A stretch of DNA of 64,000 nt from Pseudomonadota bacterium (GCA_018830485.1 JAHJRQ010000015.1:310001-374000), one strand, 5' to 3'; numbered from the stretch's first letter, positions 43,396 to 53,200 are shown. The notes: generated from the letters alone by a model not told the origin. Numbers and translations: made by a program.

Positions 43396-43549
43396 CTGCC
43401 CAGCAGCACCACATCTGCTTCGGAGTCTCGCAGGCTCGCTTACCTGTCATCGGCCGGCTCATGTGCAAATAGCACACTTCGCCAGCCTCTTTGTCGGCAC
43501 TTCTGCCGACGATTGACACGCGCATCTGTGGCACTGCTGAACAGTTACC
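43391..43549 (-). repeat. Structured element, copy C (after argG)
   Basis: 159 bp, in the opposite absolute orientation to copies A and B but the same relative to its gene. Arms GGTAACTGCCCAGCAG (43391-43406) and CTGCTGAACAGTTACC (43534-43549); the two mismatches become G-U only on the minus strand, antisense to argG. The next 7 bp pair as UGCCACA/UGUGGUG, an A-U where copy B has G-C. It carries an extra perfect hairpin GTCGGCA-CTTC-TGCCGAC type (43493-43510). The argG TAA is inside the left arm. Confidence 0.85.
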
Positions 43550-43596
43550 TTCCAGAGTTATGAAAAGAATTTTAAAAACTAACCAGGCAACGCCTT

Positions 43597-45003
43597 ATGT
43601 CTTCGGCAGGAAACACCCATAACCCGGCACTGTGGGGCGGCAGGTTCGCGGAAAAGACCGCCGCCTCGGTGGCGGCCTTCACCGCCTCCATCCACTACGA
43701 CGCCAGGCTGTACAGGCATGACATCGCCGGCAGCCGGGCCCACGCCAAGATGCTTGCCAAGCAGGGTTTGATCAGCGCCAAGGAACGCGACCAGATCGTC
43801 AAGGGGTTAGGCCAGATCGAGCGCGAGATCGAGGCTGGCACCTTTGTCTTTCGGCCGGAGCTGGAAGATATTCACATGAATATCGAAAAGACGCTGGTGG
43901 AAAAGATCGGCCCGGCCGGAGAAAAGCTGCACACCGCCCGCAGCCGCAACGACCAGGTGGCCCTGGATGTGCGCCTCTATCTTCGGGAGGAATGCCGCAA
44001 CCTCATCGAGCTGCTCGCCGGGCTGCAAAAAGCCTGCGTGGTGCTGGCCCGCAAATACCAGCATGCGGTGATGCCCGGCTACACCCACCTGCAGCGGGCG
44101 CAGCCGGTTTTGGTGGCGCACCACCTGCTGGCCTACTACGAGATGTTCGGCCGCGACCGGGAGCGGTTCAGCGATGCCTTGAAGCGGATCAATGTCATGC
44201 CCCTGGGCGCCGCAGCCCTGGCCGGAACCGGCTTGCCCATCGACCGCGAGTTTGTTGCCAAGGAGCTGGATTTCCCCAAGGTCACCGCCAACAGCATGGA
44301 CACGGTGGGGGACCGGGATTTCATCATCGAGTTCATGTCCGCAGCCAGCCTGGTGCAGATCCATTTGAGTCGGCTCTCCGAGGAGCTGGTCCTCTGGACC
44401 ACCGAGGAGTTTTCCTTCGTCACCCTGGCGGACAGCTTCTGCACCGGCAGCTCCATCATGCCCCAGAAGAAGAACCCCGACATCCCGGAGCTGATCCGGG
44501 GCAAGAGCGGCAGGGTGGTGGGCAACCTTATGAGCCTCCTGATGCTGCTCAAGGGCTTGCCCATGACCTACAACCGCGACCTCCAGGAAGACAAGGAGCC
44601 CCTGTTCGACACGGTGGATACGGTTTCCCAGTCCGTGGCGATCATGGCCCAGTTGCTCGGCAACCTGAAGTTCAACGAGGCGCGGCTGGCCAAAGGCCTT
44701 GGCGGCGGCTATATGACCGCCACCGACCTGGCGGATTATCTGGTGCGCAAGAACATCCCCTTCCGCCAGGCCCACGCCATTGTCGGCCGCACCGTGGCAT
44801 ATGCCATCGACAAGGGCAAGGAACTCACTGAGTTGAAGCTGGCGGAGTTGCAAAAATTCTCCGAGGTCATCGAGGGAGATGTTTTCAAGGTGCTCTCCAT
44901 CGAGGGCTCGGTTGCGAGCAGAATCTCCCTGGGCGGCACCTCGGGCAAGATGGTGGCCAAGGCCTTGAAACGGGCGGAAAAAGAGATGGGGATAACGGCA
45001 TGA
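43597..45003 (+). CDS. argH: Argininosuccinate lyase
   Basis: 468 aa. [20 protein letters not shown], the [12 protein letters not shown] loop, [11 protein letters not shown] (active-site His) and [17 protein letters not shown] (catalytic Ser loop) are all present. It completes arginine synthesis, releasing fumarate. It overlaps the following lipoprotein gene by 4 bp (ATGA). Confidence 0.96.
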   Translation: MSSAGNTHNPALWGGRFAEKTAASVAAFTASIHYDARLYRHDIAGSRAHAKMLAKQGLISAKERDQIVKGLGQIEREIEAGTFVFRPELEDIHMNIEKTLVEKIGPAGEKLHTARSRNDQVALDVRLYLREECRNLIELLAGLQKACVVLARKYQHAVMPGYTHLQRAQPVLVAHHLLAYYEMFGRDRERFSDALKRINVMPLGAAALAGTGLPIDREFVAKELDFPKVTANSMDTVGDRDFIIEFMSAASLVQIHLSRLSEELVLWTTEEFSFVTLADSFCTGSSIMPQKKNPDIPELIRGKSGRVVGNLMSLLMLLKGLPMTYNRDLQEDKEPLFDTVDTVSQSVAIMAQLLGNLKFNEARLAKGLGGGYMTATDLADYLVRKNIPFRQAHAIVGRTVAYAIDKGKELTELKLAELQKFSEVIEGDVFKVLSIEGSVASRISLGGTSGKMVAKALKRAEKEMGITA

Positions 45004-46064
45004 AGCCTGAAACTGTCCGGATACGCATTGTTGCCCTCGCCTTGATCGCGCTCGTCGCTTTGTCCGGCTGCGGCAAGAAGACCCGGCCGGTGCCGCCCGA
45101 CACGGTTATGCCAGCGCCCATCAGCGACTTGCGCTGTCAGCTTGACGAAAAAGGGGTAACGCTCAACTGGTCCTATCCCCGGGCAACCGTCCAGGGCGAC
45201 CGGCTGCCGTACCGGATTGAAAAATTCGAGCTGCTGCGCGCGGTTATCCCGGTCAAGGATTACTGCGCCGACTGCCCCATCCCCTTTGGGCCTTCCATCG
45301 AGATCAGGGCGGAGAGCAGCGACAAGGGCAAGGTTTTCTATGAGGAAGCCCTGCTCAGGCCCAATCACCGCTATGTATACCGGGTGCGCAGCAAGGCGGG
45401 CTGGTTTGTCAGCAGCGATGATTCCAACACCGTTTCGGTGGTCTGGGACACCCCCCTCCTTGCGCCTCTCAATTTCTCGGCCGAGGAAGGCGACAAGGCC
45501 ATTACCCTGCGATGGCAACCGCCCGCCGGACTGCTGGATGGTACCCCGGTTGCCGACCCCATCCGCTATCAGGTTTTCCGCTCGACCGATGACGGCGAGA
45601 CGTTCAGCGAGATGCCGGGCGGGCTGAGCGAGGGTTTGGCCCTTACGGATAAAGGGTTGCGCAATGGCAAAGCCTACGTCTACAAGGTCCGGGCCATGCG
45701 GCTGCATGCGGGAACCACGGCGGCAGGGATGACCAGTGAGCCCTTGAGCGCAACGCCGCGCGACCTTACGCCTCCGGCGCCGCCCCGGAAGGTGCGCGCC
45801 GTGACCAGCGGCACCGGGGTCAAGATTCTCTGGGAGACGGTTGCCGAACCCGACCAGGCGGGTTTTCGCATTTACCGCCGCGCAGCCAAGAGCGCGACCC
45901 CGGAACTCATCGGCCAGGTGGACGGGGCAGGCCTTTCCTTTGAGGATACAAGCCCGCCCAGGGAAAGAGGGCTCTGGTATTACTCGGTCACAGCTTTTGA
46001 CCAGGCCAGGCCTGCCAACGAAAGCACCTTCTCCATGGAAGCCACCTACGAGGTGGCGGAGTAA
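45000..46064 (+). CDS. Fibronectin type III lipoprotein
   Basis: 354 aa. A lipoprotein signal peptide ends in the lipobox LSGC (Cys about residue 23). Three FN3-like beta-sandwich segments follow (ISDLRCQLDEKGVTLNWSYP; LNFSAEEGDKAITLRWQPP; PPRKVRAVTSGTGVKILWE), with the Trp and Tyr pattern of the fold. The residue after Cys is Gly, so outer-membrane sorting is likely. It is coupled to argH, a linkage seen in related genomes, but it has no obvious role in arginine synthesis. It may be a surface or cell-wall associated protein. Confidence 0.85.
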   Translation: MKPETVRIRIVALALIALVALSGCGKKTRPVPPDTVMPAPISDLRCQLDEKGVTLNWSYPRATVQGDRLPYRIEKFELLRAVIPVKDYCADCPIPFGPSIEIRAESSDKGKVFYEEALLRPNHRYVYRVRSKAGWFVSSDDSNTVSVVWDTPLLAPLNFSAEEGDKAITLRWQPPAGLLDGTPVADPIRYQVFRSTDDGETFSEMPGGLSEGLALTDKGLRNGKAYVYKVRAMRLHAGTTAAGMTSEPLSATPRDLTPPAPPRKVRAVTSGTGVKILWETVAEPDQAGFRIYRRAAKSATPELIGQVDGAGLSFEDTSPPRERGLWYYSVTAFDQARPANESTFSMEATYEVAE

Positions 46065-46079
46065 CAAGGCTGTTTTTTT

Positions 46080-46271
46080 GCCACGAAACCCACGAAAGAA
46101 CACGAAAATGGGTGGTGGAACTGGGAAGGTTGGTTTTTCACGGCTGGGAAAACACGGTTTTGCCAAGCAGGCGAAGAAAGAACCGGTCTACAACTACAGA
46201 ATCTGGCAGATCAGGCAATAAAACTGAATAATCCATAAAACCCTTTCGTGTTCTTTCGTGGGTTTCGTGGC
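46080..46271. repeat. Perfect 28-bp inverted repeat pair enclosing 136 bp
   Basis: GCCACGAAACCCACGAAAGA... (46080-46107) and its exact reverse complement (46244-46271) flank 136 bp without a convincing gene. It fills the gap between the FN3 lipoprotein and lysA. The exact match over 28 bp indicates a recent insertion or conversion. Confidence 0.92.
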
Positions 46272-46293
46272 AAAACGGACGGTATAACGAACC

Positions 46294-47556
46294 ATGCATG
46301 ATTTTCTGTACAAAAACGACACCCTCCATTGCGAGGATATTGCCGTGCCGACGGTGGCAGAGGCGGTGGGCACCCCGTTCTATCTGTACAGCGCCGCCAC
46401 CCTGACCCGGCATTTTACCGCCTTTGACCAGGCCTTTGCCGACATCCCCCATATCACCTGCTTTGCCGCCAAGTCCTGCGCCAACATCGCCATCCTCCGC
46501 CTTTTTGCAAGCCTGGGCGGCGGGGCGGACATCGTTTCCGGCGGCGAGCTGTTCCGGGCGCGCACCGCAGGGGTTGATCCCGGGAAGATCGTTTATTCTG
46601 GGGTGGGCAAGAGCGCGGCCGAGATCCGCGAGGCCCTTGCCGCAGGAATCCTCATGCTCAATGTGGAGTCCGAGCAGGAGCTGGCCATGATCCAGACGGT
46701 GGCGGCGGGCATGGGGCTCAAGGCCCCGGTCTCCTTCCGGGTGAATCCCGATGTGGACCCAAAGACCCATGCCTATATCTCCACCGGCTTGGCCAAGAAC
46801 AAGTTCGGCATCCCCATCGGCGAGGCGCTGCGGGTCTATCTCGCGGCCGGCAAGCTGCCCAATATCGAAATCAAGGGGGTAAGCTGCCACATCGGCTCCC
46901 AGCTCACGTCAGTTTCCCCCTTTGTCGAATCGCTGGCCAAGGTGAAGCGCTTTATTACCCACCTGGCCGAGCAGGGAATCACCATCACCCATCTTGACCT
47001 GGGCGGAGGGCTCGGCATCCGTTACAACAGCGAGGAGCCGCCCGAGCCAGCGGAGTATGCCCAGGCCATCAAGCAGGAGCTGGCAGGCCTTGCCTGCATC
47101 CTGATTCTCGAACCGGGCCGGGTTTTGGTGGGCAACGCCGGGGCGCTGGTGACCAAGGTGCTCTACACCAAGGAAGGGCTCAAGAAATTCATCATTGTCG
47201 ACGCAGGGATGAACGACCTGGCCCGGCCCAGCCTTTACGATGCATTCCATCACATCCAGGCCGTGAAGCGCCCAGGCCGGGAGCAGGCGGTGGCCGACGT
47301 GGTGGGGCCGATCTGTGAAACCGGCGATTTCCTCGCCCGGGAACGGTCCATGCCCACGGTGGAGGCCGACGAGCTCCTGGCAGTAATGAGCGCCGGGGCA
47401 TACGGCTTTTCCATGTCGTCCAACTACAACTCCCGGCCCAGGGTGGCCGAGGTGCTGGTGCACGGGGACGGTTTCCATGTGATTCGGGCCAGGGAAAGCT
47501 ATGAAACCCTGGTCCAGGGGGAAAGCATCCCCGAATTCCTCAAGCAGGACGCGTGA
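46294..47556 (+). CDS. lysA: Diaminopimelate decarboxylase
   Basis: 420 aa. The PLP lysine lies in TCFAAKSCANIAIL; HIGSQ binds the phosphate; DLGGGLGIRY and EPGRVLVGNAG are the next barrel motifs; GPICETGDFLA supplies the catalytic Cys from the partner subunit. It forms lysine from meso-DAP. It starts the lysA-dapF-dapA-dapB run, with a GTGA-type overlap to dapF. Confidence 0.95.
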   Translation: MHDFLYKNDTLHCEDIAVPTVAEAVGTPFYLYSAATLTRHFTAFDQAFADIPHITCFAAKSCANIAILRLFASLGGGADIVSGGELFRARTAGVDPGKIVYSGVGKSAAEIREALAAGILMLNVESEQELAMIQTVAAGMGLKAPVSFRVNPDVDPKTHAYISTGLAKNKFGIPIGEALRVYLAAGKLPNIEIKGVSCHIGSQLTSVSPFVESLAKVKRFITHLAEQGITITHLDLGGGLGIRYNSEEPPEPAEYAQAIKQELAGLACILILEPGRVLVGNAGALVTKVLYTKEGLKKFIIVDAGMNDLARPSLYDAFHHIQAVKRPGREQAVADVVGPICETGDFLARERSMPTVEADELLAVMSAGAYGFSMSSNYNSRPRVAEVLVHGDGFHVIRARESYETLVQGESIPEFLKQDA

Positions 47557-47558
47557 CC

Positions 47559-48395
47559 ATGCAGTTTCCCATCGAGTTCACCAAGATGAGCGGCACCGGC
47601 AATGACTTCATCCTCATTGACCACCGCACCCCGTTTCTAAGCCGGGAAGAGATGCCCGGTTTTTCCAGGGCGGTGTGCGAACGGCGGGTTTCCGCGGGCG
47701 CGGACGGCCTGATCCTCATCGAAAACAGCGAGGCCGCGGATTTCCGCTGGCAGTTTTTAAACGCTGACGGCAGCTGGGCCGAGATGTGCGGCAACGGCGC
47801 CCGCTGCGCCGCCCGTTTTGCCTTTGCCTTGGGCATCGCCCCTGCACGGATGCGTTTTGAGACCGTGGCCGGAATCATCGAGGCCGAGGTCACGGGCCAG
47901 TCGGTCAAGCTCAAGATGACCGCGCCCACCAATCTAAGGCTGCACGAGAAGCTCATGGTCAACGGAGAGGAACAGGTAGTGCACAGCCTCAATACCGGGG
48001 TGCCCCATGCCGTGCTCTTCATGGAGGACATCCGACAGGCTCCGGTTATGGAATGGGGCCGAACTATCCGCTTCCACGAGCACTTCCAGCCCGCCGGGAC
48101 CAATGTCAATTTCGTGCAACAGCAACCGGGCAACGGCCTTATCGTCCGCACCTATGAGCGCGGGGTCGAAGGGGAAACCCTGGCCTGCGGCACCGGCGCC
48201 GTGTCCGCCGCCATCATCGCCGGGATTCTCGGTCAGGTGCAGCCGCCGGTAACGGTCACCACCTCCGGGGGTGAGCGGCTGGTTATCCATTACGCCCTTG
48301 CCGGGCAGGAGATTGCCGAGGTCTTTCTGGAAGGACCGGCCAATTTTATCTACGCAGGCCAAATGCACGCCGAAGCGATACGGAAGAAATCATAG
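47559..48395 (+). CDS. dapF: Diaminopimelate epimerase
   Basis: 278 aa from ATG at 47559; a GTG at 47553 overlapping the lysA stop is an alternative. The catalytic cysteines are in AEMCGNGARCAARF and ETLACGTGAVSAA. FTKMSGTGNDFILID marks the N-terminal half. It interconverts LL-DAP and meso-DAP for lysine and peptidoglycan. Confidence 0.95.
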   Translation: MQFPIEFTKMSGTGNDFILIDHRTPFLSREEMPGFSRAVCERRVSAGADGLILIENSEAADFRWQFLNADGSWAEMCGNGARCAARFAFALGIAPARMRFETVAGIIEAEVTGQSVKLKMTAPTNLRLHEKLMVNGEEQVVHSLNTGVPHAVLFMEDIRQAPVMEWGRTIRFHEHFQPAGTNVNFVQQQPGNGLIVRTYERGVEGETLACGTGAVSAAIIAGILGQVQPPVTVTTSGGERLVIHYALAGQEIAEVFLEGPANFIYAGQMHAEAIRKKS

Positions 48396-48449
48396 GGCTG
48401 CGCGCCCTTTTCGTGTTTGAGCGATAATAAGGAAGCACAGGAGGAAGGT

Positions 48450-49334
48450 ATGAACAAGTTTCGCGGCGCCTATGTGGCCATTGTCACGCCCTTTACCAAG
48501 GACGGCAAGGTCGATGAAAAAGGATTGAAGGATCTCATCGAGTTCCAGATCAAGAACGGCACTCACGGCATCGTGCCCTGCGGCACCACCGGCGAGTCCG
48601 CCACCTTGAACCATGCGGAGCACCACCGGGTGGTTGAGCTGACCGTCAAGGCCGTCAAGGGGAGGGTGCCGGTGCTGGCCGGAACCGGCTCCAACTCCAC
48701 GAGCGAATCCATCGAGCTGACCCGGGCCGCCAAGGCTGCCGGGGCCGACGGCGCCCTGATGATCACGCCGTACTACAACAAGCCGACCCAGGAAGGGCTC
48801 TACCAGCATTTCAAGGCAGTGGCCGAGGCGGTGGACATCCCCATCATCCTCTACAACGTGCCCAGCAGGACCGCGGTGAACATGCTGCCCGAGACCGTGG
48901 CCCGCTGCGCCAAGATCAAGAACATCGTCGGGGTGAAGGAGGCCACTGCGGACCTGAACCAGATCAGCCAGGTCATCCGCCTCTGCCCCAAGAATTTCGC
49001 GGTGCTGTCCGGCGACGATTTTACCTCCATGGCCACGGTGGCCATCGGCGGCGCCGGGGTGATTTCCGTCACCTCCAACGTGGCGCCCAAGGACATGGCT
49101 GCCATGATGGACGCAGCCCTGGCCGGTGATTATACTACGGCCCGCAAGCTGCACTACAAGCTCTTCCCGCTCATGGGCGCAATGTTCATCGAAACCAACC
49201 CGACCCCGGCCAAGACGGCGCTGGCGCTGATGGGCAAAATCAAAAACAGCGCCCCGCGTCTGCCGCTGTACAAGATGAGCGAGGCAAGCACCGAGAAGCT
49301 CAGGAAGGTTCTGGCCGACTGCGGGCTGGTATAA
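48450..49334 (+). CDS. dapA: 4-hydroxy-tetrahydrodipicolinate synthase
   Basis: 294 aa from ATG at 48450 (AGGAGGAAGG upstream). PCGTTGESATL binds pyruvate, ITPYYNKPTQEGLYQHF contains the catalytic Tyr, and VGVKEATADL carries the Schiff-base Lys. It condenses pyruvate with aspartate semialdehyde, the committed step of the DAP pathway. Confidence 0.96.
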   Translation: MNKFRGAYVAIVTPFTKDGKVDEKGLKDLIEFQIKNGTHGIVPCGTTGESATLNHAEHHRVVELTVKAVKGRVPVLAGTGSNSTSESIELTRAAKAAGADGALMITPYYNKPTQEGLYQHFKAVAEAVDIPIILYNVPSRTAVNMLPETVARCAKIKNIVGVKEATADLNQISQVIRLCPKNFAVLSGDDFTSMATVAIGGAGVISVTSNVAPKDMAAMMDAALAGDYTTARKLHYKLFPLMGAMFIETNPTPAKTALALMGKIKNSAPRLPLYKMSEASTEKLRKVLADCGLV

Positions 49335-49344
49335 GGAGACTGTT

Positions 49345-50154
49345 ATGACCAAGGTTATTGTCGCCGGGGCCGCAGGCCGAATGGGCCGCCGGATCAGCTT
49401 TATGGTGCACCAGCAGGAAGGGTTGACCCTGGCCGCTGGCTTTGAACGGCCCGATACCCCGGAGCTGGGCAAGGATCTTGGCGAACTGGCCGGGATAGGC
49501 GCTTTGGGCGTGAAGGTGGCGGACAGCTTCGAGGCGGTCATGGACCAGGGCGAGGTGGTTATCGACTTCACCTTCCACGAGGCCACCATGGCCCTGGCCC
49601 GCAAGGCGGCCCAGGCAAAAAAGGCCATGGTCATCGGCACCACCGGCCTGACCGCTGACAATCTCGCCGAGCTTAAGGAACTGAGCAAACATTTCCCCTG
49701 CGTCCAGTCGCCCAACATGGCGGTGGGCGTCAATGTTTTGTTCAAGATCGCCCGCAAGATGGCCGCCCTGCTAGGCGATGCCTACGATATCGAAATCGTC
49801 GAGGCGCACCACCGGATGAAAAAGGACGCGCCCAGCGGCACGGCCCTGAAGCTCGGCGAGATGGTGGCCGAAGGCGTGCACCGCAATCTGGACGAGGTGG
49901 GGGTCTATTCCCGCCACGGCATGATCGGCGAGCGCACCGACAAGGAGATCGGCATCCAGACCATCCGGGCCGGGGACATCGTGGGCGAACACACCGTCTA
50001 TTTTGCCGGGGCAGGGGAGAGGCTGGAACTCAGCCACCGGGCCCACAGCCGGGACAATTTCGCCCGGGGCGCGGCCCTGGCCGCCGCCTGGGTGGTGAAC
50101 CAGCCCAACGGCCTCTACACCATGTTCGACGTGCTGGGTTTGCAGGATATTTAG
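49345..50154 (+). CDS. dapB: 4-hydroxy-tetrahydrodipicolinate reductase
   Basis: 269 aa. NAD(P)-binding VAGAAGRMGRRI, the FTFHEATM loop, IVEAHHRMKKDAPSGTALKL (catalytic His and Lys) and a C-terminal GERLELSHRAHSRDNFARG. It follows dapA by 10 bp. With dapF and lysA it gives the DAP branch; dapC/D/E or dapL are not in the window. Confidence 0.95.
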   Translation: MTKVIVAGAAGRMGRRISFMVHQQEGLTLAAGFERPDTPELGKDLGELAGIGALGVKVADSFEAVMDQGEVVIDFTFHEATMALARKAAQAKKAMVIGTTGLTADNLAELKELSKHFPCVQSPNMAVGVNVLFKIARKMAALLGDAYDIEIVEAHHRMKKDAPSGTALKLGEMVAEGVHRNLDEVGVYSRHGMIGERTDKEIGIQTIRAGDIVGEHTVYFAGAGERLELSHRAHSRDNFARGAALAAAWVVNQPNGLYTMFDVLGLQDI

Positions 50155-50190
50155 GGGCCGTACGAAATGATTATTTCGTTACGCGGCCCC
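50154..50190. terminator. Hairpin after dapB
   Basis: GGGGCCG (50154-50160) and CGGCCCC (50184-50190) enclose a second short stem GAAAT/ATTTC. It begins at the dapB stop. No T-tract follows, so it may stabilise or end the dap transcript with Rho. Confidence 0.5.
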
Positions 50191-50238
50191 TTATGCCGAC
50201 CAATGGCGGCCTAGGAGTTTCTTCCAAAAGTCCCCAAA

Positions 50239-50342
50239 ATCCCCTCCCCCTGTGGGGAGGGTTAGGGAGAGGGGTGAAACACCTGGAGCGGCAGGTTGCA
50301 ACTTCACCCTCCCCCCAACCCCCTCCCGTCAAGGGAGGGGGA
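50239..50342. repeat. CCCCTCCCC...GGGGAGGG repeat pair
   Basis: Two facing units, CCCCTCCCCCTGTGGGGAGGG and ACCCCCTCCCGTCAAGGGAGG, of the family also present at 25206-25242. They lie between dapB and folK. Confidence 0.8.
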
Positions 50343-50371
50343 GTCAATTTGGAAGAATTGCAAGAGGCTCC

Positions 50372-50890
50372 ATGGCAAACCGGCAACAAGCCTTTATCGG
50401 CCTGGGCTCTAATCTCGGCGACACCCAGGCCAACCTGCTCGACGCCTGGCAACGGTTGGGCCAAGTTGCGGCAATCAGCCTGATCCGGCTCTCCAGCCCG
50501 TACCGGACACAACCTGTCGGCCTGGCCACGGACCACTGGTTCACCAATGCCGTGGGCGAAATCTTCACCACCCTGTCGCCCCCCGAGCTTTTGGCCGCCA
50601 TGCTTGCCATCGAAACCAAACTGGGCCGCGATCGCACCCTGACCCGGGACCGGCCCGTTGACCTGGACCTGCTCTACTACGGAGACCTGATGCTAGAAAG
50701 CCACACCCTGACCGTGCCCCATCCGCGGATCGCCGAGCGGCTTTTCGTGCTGGCGCCCCTGGCGGAAGTGGCGCCGGAGCAAGTGCACCCGCTCCTTGGC
50801 CGAACCAGCCTGGAGCTCTGCCGGGCACTCGGGACACAGGCAGGGGTGGAGCGGCAGGAGTGGCGAAACAGGGGGCCGTCCGATGTTTAA
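50372..50890 (+). CDS. folK: HPPK, dihydropterin pyrophosphokinase
   Basis: 172 aa from ATG at 50372 (AAGAGG upstream). AFIGLGSNLGDTQANL, SSPYRTQPVG, the RDRTLTRDRPVDLDLLYYGD (in parts) substrate-metal loop and VPHPRIAERLFVLAPLAEV are standard. It pyrophosphorylates 6-hydroxymethyl-dihydropterin for folate synthesis. Its end overlaps the following small gene by 8 bp. Confidence 0.94.
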   Translation: MANRQQAFIGLGSNLGDTQANLLDAWQRLGQVAAISLIRLSSPYRTQPVGLATDHWFTNAVGEIFTTLSPPELLAAMLAIETKLGRDRTLTRDRPVDLDLLYYGDLMLESHTLTVPHPRIAERLFVLAPLAEVAPEQVHPLLGRTSLELCRALGTQAGVERQEWRNRGPSDV

Positions 50891-51164
50891 GTTTTTCATC
50901 TACGCGCTCTTGCTCTATGTCCTGTACCGGTTGCTGACGGGCGGCCGGAGAAAAAAAACCGTCGGCAACGGCCGGAAAACCACGGGCTCAGGCGCACTGG
51001 CCGCCCATGACCAACTGGTGGAAGACCCGGTCTGCCATATCTATATTCCCAAAAGGCAGGCAATTGTGTTACAAGATGGGGATACAGTGGTATATTTTTG
51101 CAGTGAGCAATGCAGGAAGATGTATTGCGATGCCCGGACAACAAATCGGCAGGAGAACGGCTGA
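50883..51164 (+). CDS. YHS/TRASH-like small membrane protein
   Basis: 93 aa. One N-terminal membrane helix (KFFIYALLLYVLYRLL), a basic linker, then DPVCHIYIPKRQAIVL and VYFCSEQCRKMY, the metal-binding Cys pattern of YHS/TRASH domains. Genes of this type are often annotated PP0621-like. A metal-sensing or metal-handling role is inferred. It overlaps folK. Confidence 0.78.
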   Translation: MFKFFIYALLLYVLYRLLTGGRRKKTVGNGRKTTGSGALAAHDQLVEDPVCHIYIPKRQAIVLQDGDTVVYFCSEQCRKMYCDARTTNRQENG

Positions 51165-51207
51165 TTTCGAATCCCGTTAAAAAAAATGATCCCGCAGGAG
51201 AGAATAG

Positions 51208-51855
51208 ATGAAGTTTTTCATTGATACCGCCAACCTGGAAGAAATCAAAAAAGCCGTGGACATGGGCATGGTGGACGGAGTTACCACCAACCCCTCGCTG
51301 ATCGCCAGGGAAAATAAGCCCTTTGTTGAGATCATCAAGGATATCTGCAAGATAGTCGATGGCCCGATCAGCGCCGAAGTAATCGCCCTGGACGCCGAGG
51401 GCATGGTCCGCGAGGGCCGCGAGCTGGCCGCCATCCATTCGAACATCGTGATCAAGATCCCCATGACCACCGAAGGCCTCAAGGCGGTCAAGACGCTGGC
51501 CGATGAGAAGATCAGAACCAATGTGACCCTGATCTTTTCCGCCAGCCAGGCCCTGATGGCCGCCAAAGCCGGGGCCAGCTACGCAAGCCCCTTTGTCGGC
51601 CGGCTGGATGACATCTCCCAGAACGGCATGGATCTGATCAGCGACATCATGAACATCTACGACAACTACGGCTATGCCACCGAGGTGATCGTGGCCAGCA
51701 TCCGCAACCCCATCCACGTGGTGGACGCGGCTCTGCTGGGCGCCCATATCGCCACGATCCCCTTCAAGGTCATTGCCCAGCTTGCCCGGCATCCGCTCAC
51801 CGATCACGGCATGGAACAATTTTTGGCCGACTGGGAAAAAAGGGCAAAAGCGTAG
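51208..51855 (+). CDS. fsa: Fructose-6-phosphate aldolase / transaldolase (short type)
   Basis: 215 aa. [28 protein letters not shown] and the Schiff-base Lys in [13 protein letters not shown] identify the short transaldolase family (TalC/FSA). [13 protein letters not shown] is also conserved. Biochemically such enzymes may be transaldolases or fructose-6-phosphate aldolases, which the sequence alone does not settle. Confidence 0.88.
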   Translation: MKFFIDTANLEEIKKAVDMGMVDGVTTNPSLIARENKPFVEIIKDICKIVDGPISAEVIALDAEGMVREGRELAAIHSNIVIKIPMTTEGLKAVKTLADEKIRTNVTLIFSASQALMAAKAGASYASPFVGRLDDISQNGMDLISDIMNIYDNYGYATEVIVASIRNPIHVVDAALLGAHIATIPFKVIAQLARHPLTDHGMEQFLADWEKRAKA

Positions 51856-51895
51856 TATACTGTTGGTGCAGGCGCATCTGCCCGGAGACGAAAAC

Positions 51896-52564
51896 ATGGC
51901 GCGGACACGGAAAACAGACGGACACAAGGGGAAAACCCGGACCCGTACGGCAGGACCACTCCTGGCCGTGCTGGTCTGGGCACTGCTGCTGGTGCCGGAT
52001 TCCGCCCGGGCGACGATCTATACCTTTGTCGACAAGCATGGCACCGTGCATTTCACCAATGTGCCCAACGACCCTCGCTACAAGGCCGGGGTGATCCGCC
52101 CGCAGTCACGGGGGAGCAGGTCGCCGCGGCCCGGTGATCCGCGCCTCTATGAAGAGCATATCCAGAGGGCGGCCAGCCACTACGCAATGGACCCCCTGTT
52201 GATCAAGGCCGTGATCAAGACCGAATCCAACTTCGACTGCATGGCCGTTTCCTCCAAGGGAGCCCAGGGCCTCATGCAATTGATGCCGGGAACCGCCGCC
52301 GACCTGAATGTCTGGAACCCTTTCGACCCCAAGGAAAACATCTTCGGCGGCACCAATTACCTGCGCCAGATGCTGGCCCGGTTCGGCGGCAACCTCAGGC
52401 TTGCCCTGGCCGCCTACAATGCCGGACCCAGCAGGGTTGAGGCCGCCCAAGGAATTCCCCTGATCCCGGAAACCCAGCAGTACGTGGCACGGGTTCTTCA
52501 ACACTACCGGCAGATGTCAGCCGCGTCCTCCCCGTCCCCCCGCTGGCTGGGAGCGGCCAATTAA
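51896..52564 (+). CDS. Lytic transglycosylase with DUF4124 domain
   Basis: 222 aa from ATG at 51896. A basic N-terminus and hydrophobic stretch (PLLAVLVWALLLVPDSARA) form the export signal. DUF4124 follows (IYTFVDKHGTVHFTNVPND), then the SLT domain: AVIKTESNFDCMAVSSKGAQ with catalytic Glu, GLMQLMPGTAADLNV and ALAAYNAGPSRVEA. It cleaves peptidoglycan glycan strands in the periplasm. It is followed by pgsA after 4 bp. Confidence 0.92.
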   Translation: MARTRKTDGHKGKTRTRTAGPLLAVLVWALLLVPDSARATIYTFVDKHGTVHFTNVPNDPRYKAGVIRPQSRGSRSPRPGDPRLYEEHIQRAASHYAMDPLLIKAVIKTESNFDCMAVSSKGAQGLMQLMPGTAADLNVWNPFDPKENIFGGTNYLRQMLARFGGNLRLALAAYNAGPSRVEAAQGIPLIPETQQYVARVLQHYRQMSAASSPSPRWLGAAN

Positions 52565-52568
52565 GACC

Positions 52569-53138
52569 ATGAACCGGCACGCCATCCTCACCATTCCCAA
52601 CCTGCTCACCGGCTACCGCTTTGTGACAGCGCCGGTCCTGCTCTTTTTTCTCTATCCCCAGTCCAGCGTCGGGGTAAGCCTGTTCGCCTTTCTGCTTTTC
52701 CTCACCGGAGCGCTCACCGATCTTGCGGACGGCTATTACGCCAGAAAGCACAAAATCGAAACGGTCCTGGGCAAATTGATGGATCCGGTGGCCGACAAGG
52801 TGCTGGTCTGTGCGGCCCTGATCATGCTGATCCCCATGGACAAGATTCCGGCCTGGCTGGTGTTCATCATCCTGGCCCGGGAGCTGGTGATCACCGGGCT
52901 CCGCGGGGTGGCGGCCTCTTCGGGCATCGTCATCGCGGCCAGCGGCATGGGCAAATTGAAGAGCATTTTGCAGTACACCGCGCTCTGCGTGCTGATCTTT
53001 CCCCTGGGGGTGGTGGACATCCCTTTCCTGCACGAACTGGGCAAGGGAATCCTCTATATTTCCGCCTTCATGACGGTGTGGTCCGGGGTGGATTACTTCT
53101 ACAGGTTCCAGAAGATTTTCCTGGGAACCTCCCACTGA
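52569..53138 (+). CDS. pgsA: CDP-diacylglycerol-glycerol-3-phosphate 3-phosphatidyltransferase
   Basis: 189 aa membrane enzyme. The CDP-alcohol phosphatidyltransferase signature D-x2-DG-x2-AR-x8-G-x3-D-x3-D is complete in TDLADGYYARKH and VLGKLMDPVADK. About five membrane helices. It makes phosphatidylglycerol phosphate. It ends the plus-strand biosynthetic block. Confidence 0.93.
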   Translation: MNRHAILTIPNLLTGYRFVTAPVLLFFLYPQSSVGVSLFAFLLFLTGALTDLADGYYARKHKIETVLGKLMDPVADKVLVCAALIMLIPMDKIPAWLVFIILARELVITGLRGVAASSGIVIAASGMGKLKSILQYTALCVLIFPLGVVDIPFLHELGKGILYISAFMTVWSGVDYFYRFQKIFLGTSH

Positions 53139-53171
53139 AACATCATCGAGGCCACTGGTTCTTTAGGGCTT

Positions 53172-53200
53172 GACAGCTCTCGGCAAGGCTTCTATAGTGT
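53172..53200 (+). promoter_or_regulatory. Consensus promoter of tRNA-Leu
   Basis: TTGACA (53172-53177), 17 bp, TATAGT (53195-53200), an almost ideal sigma-70 promoter 38 bp before the tRNA. Confidence 0.9.
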
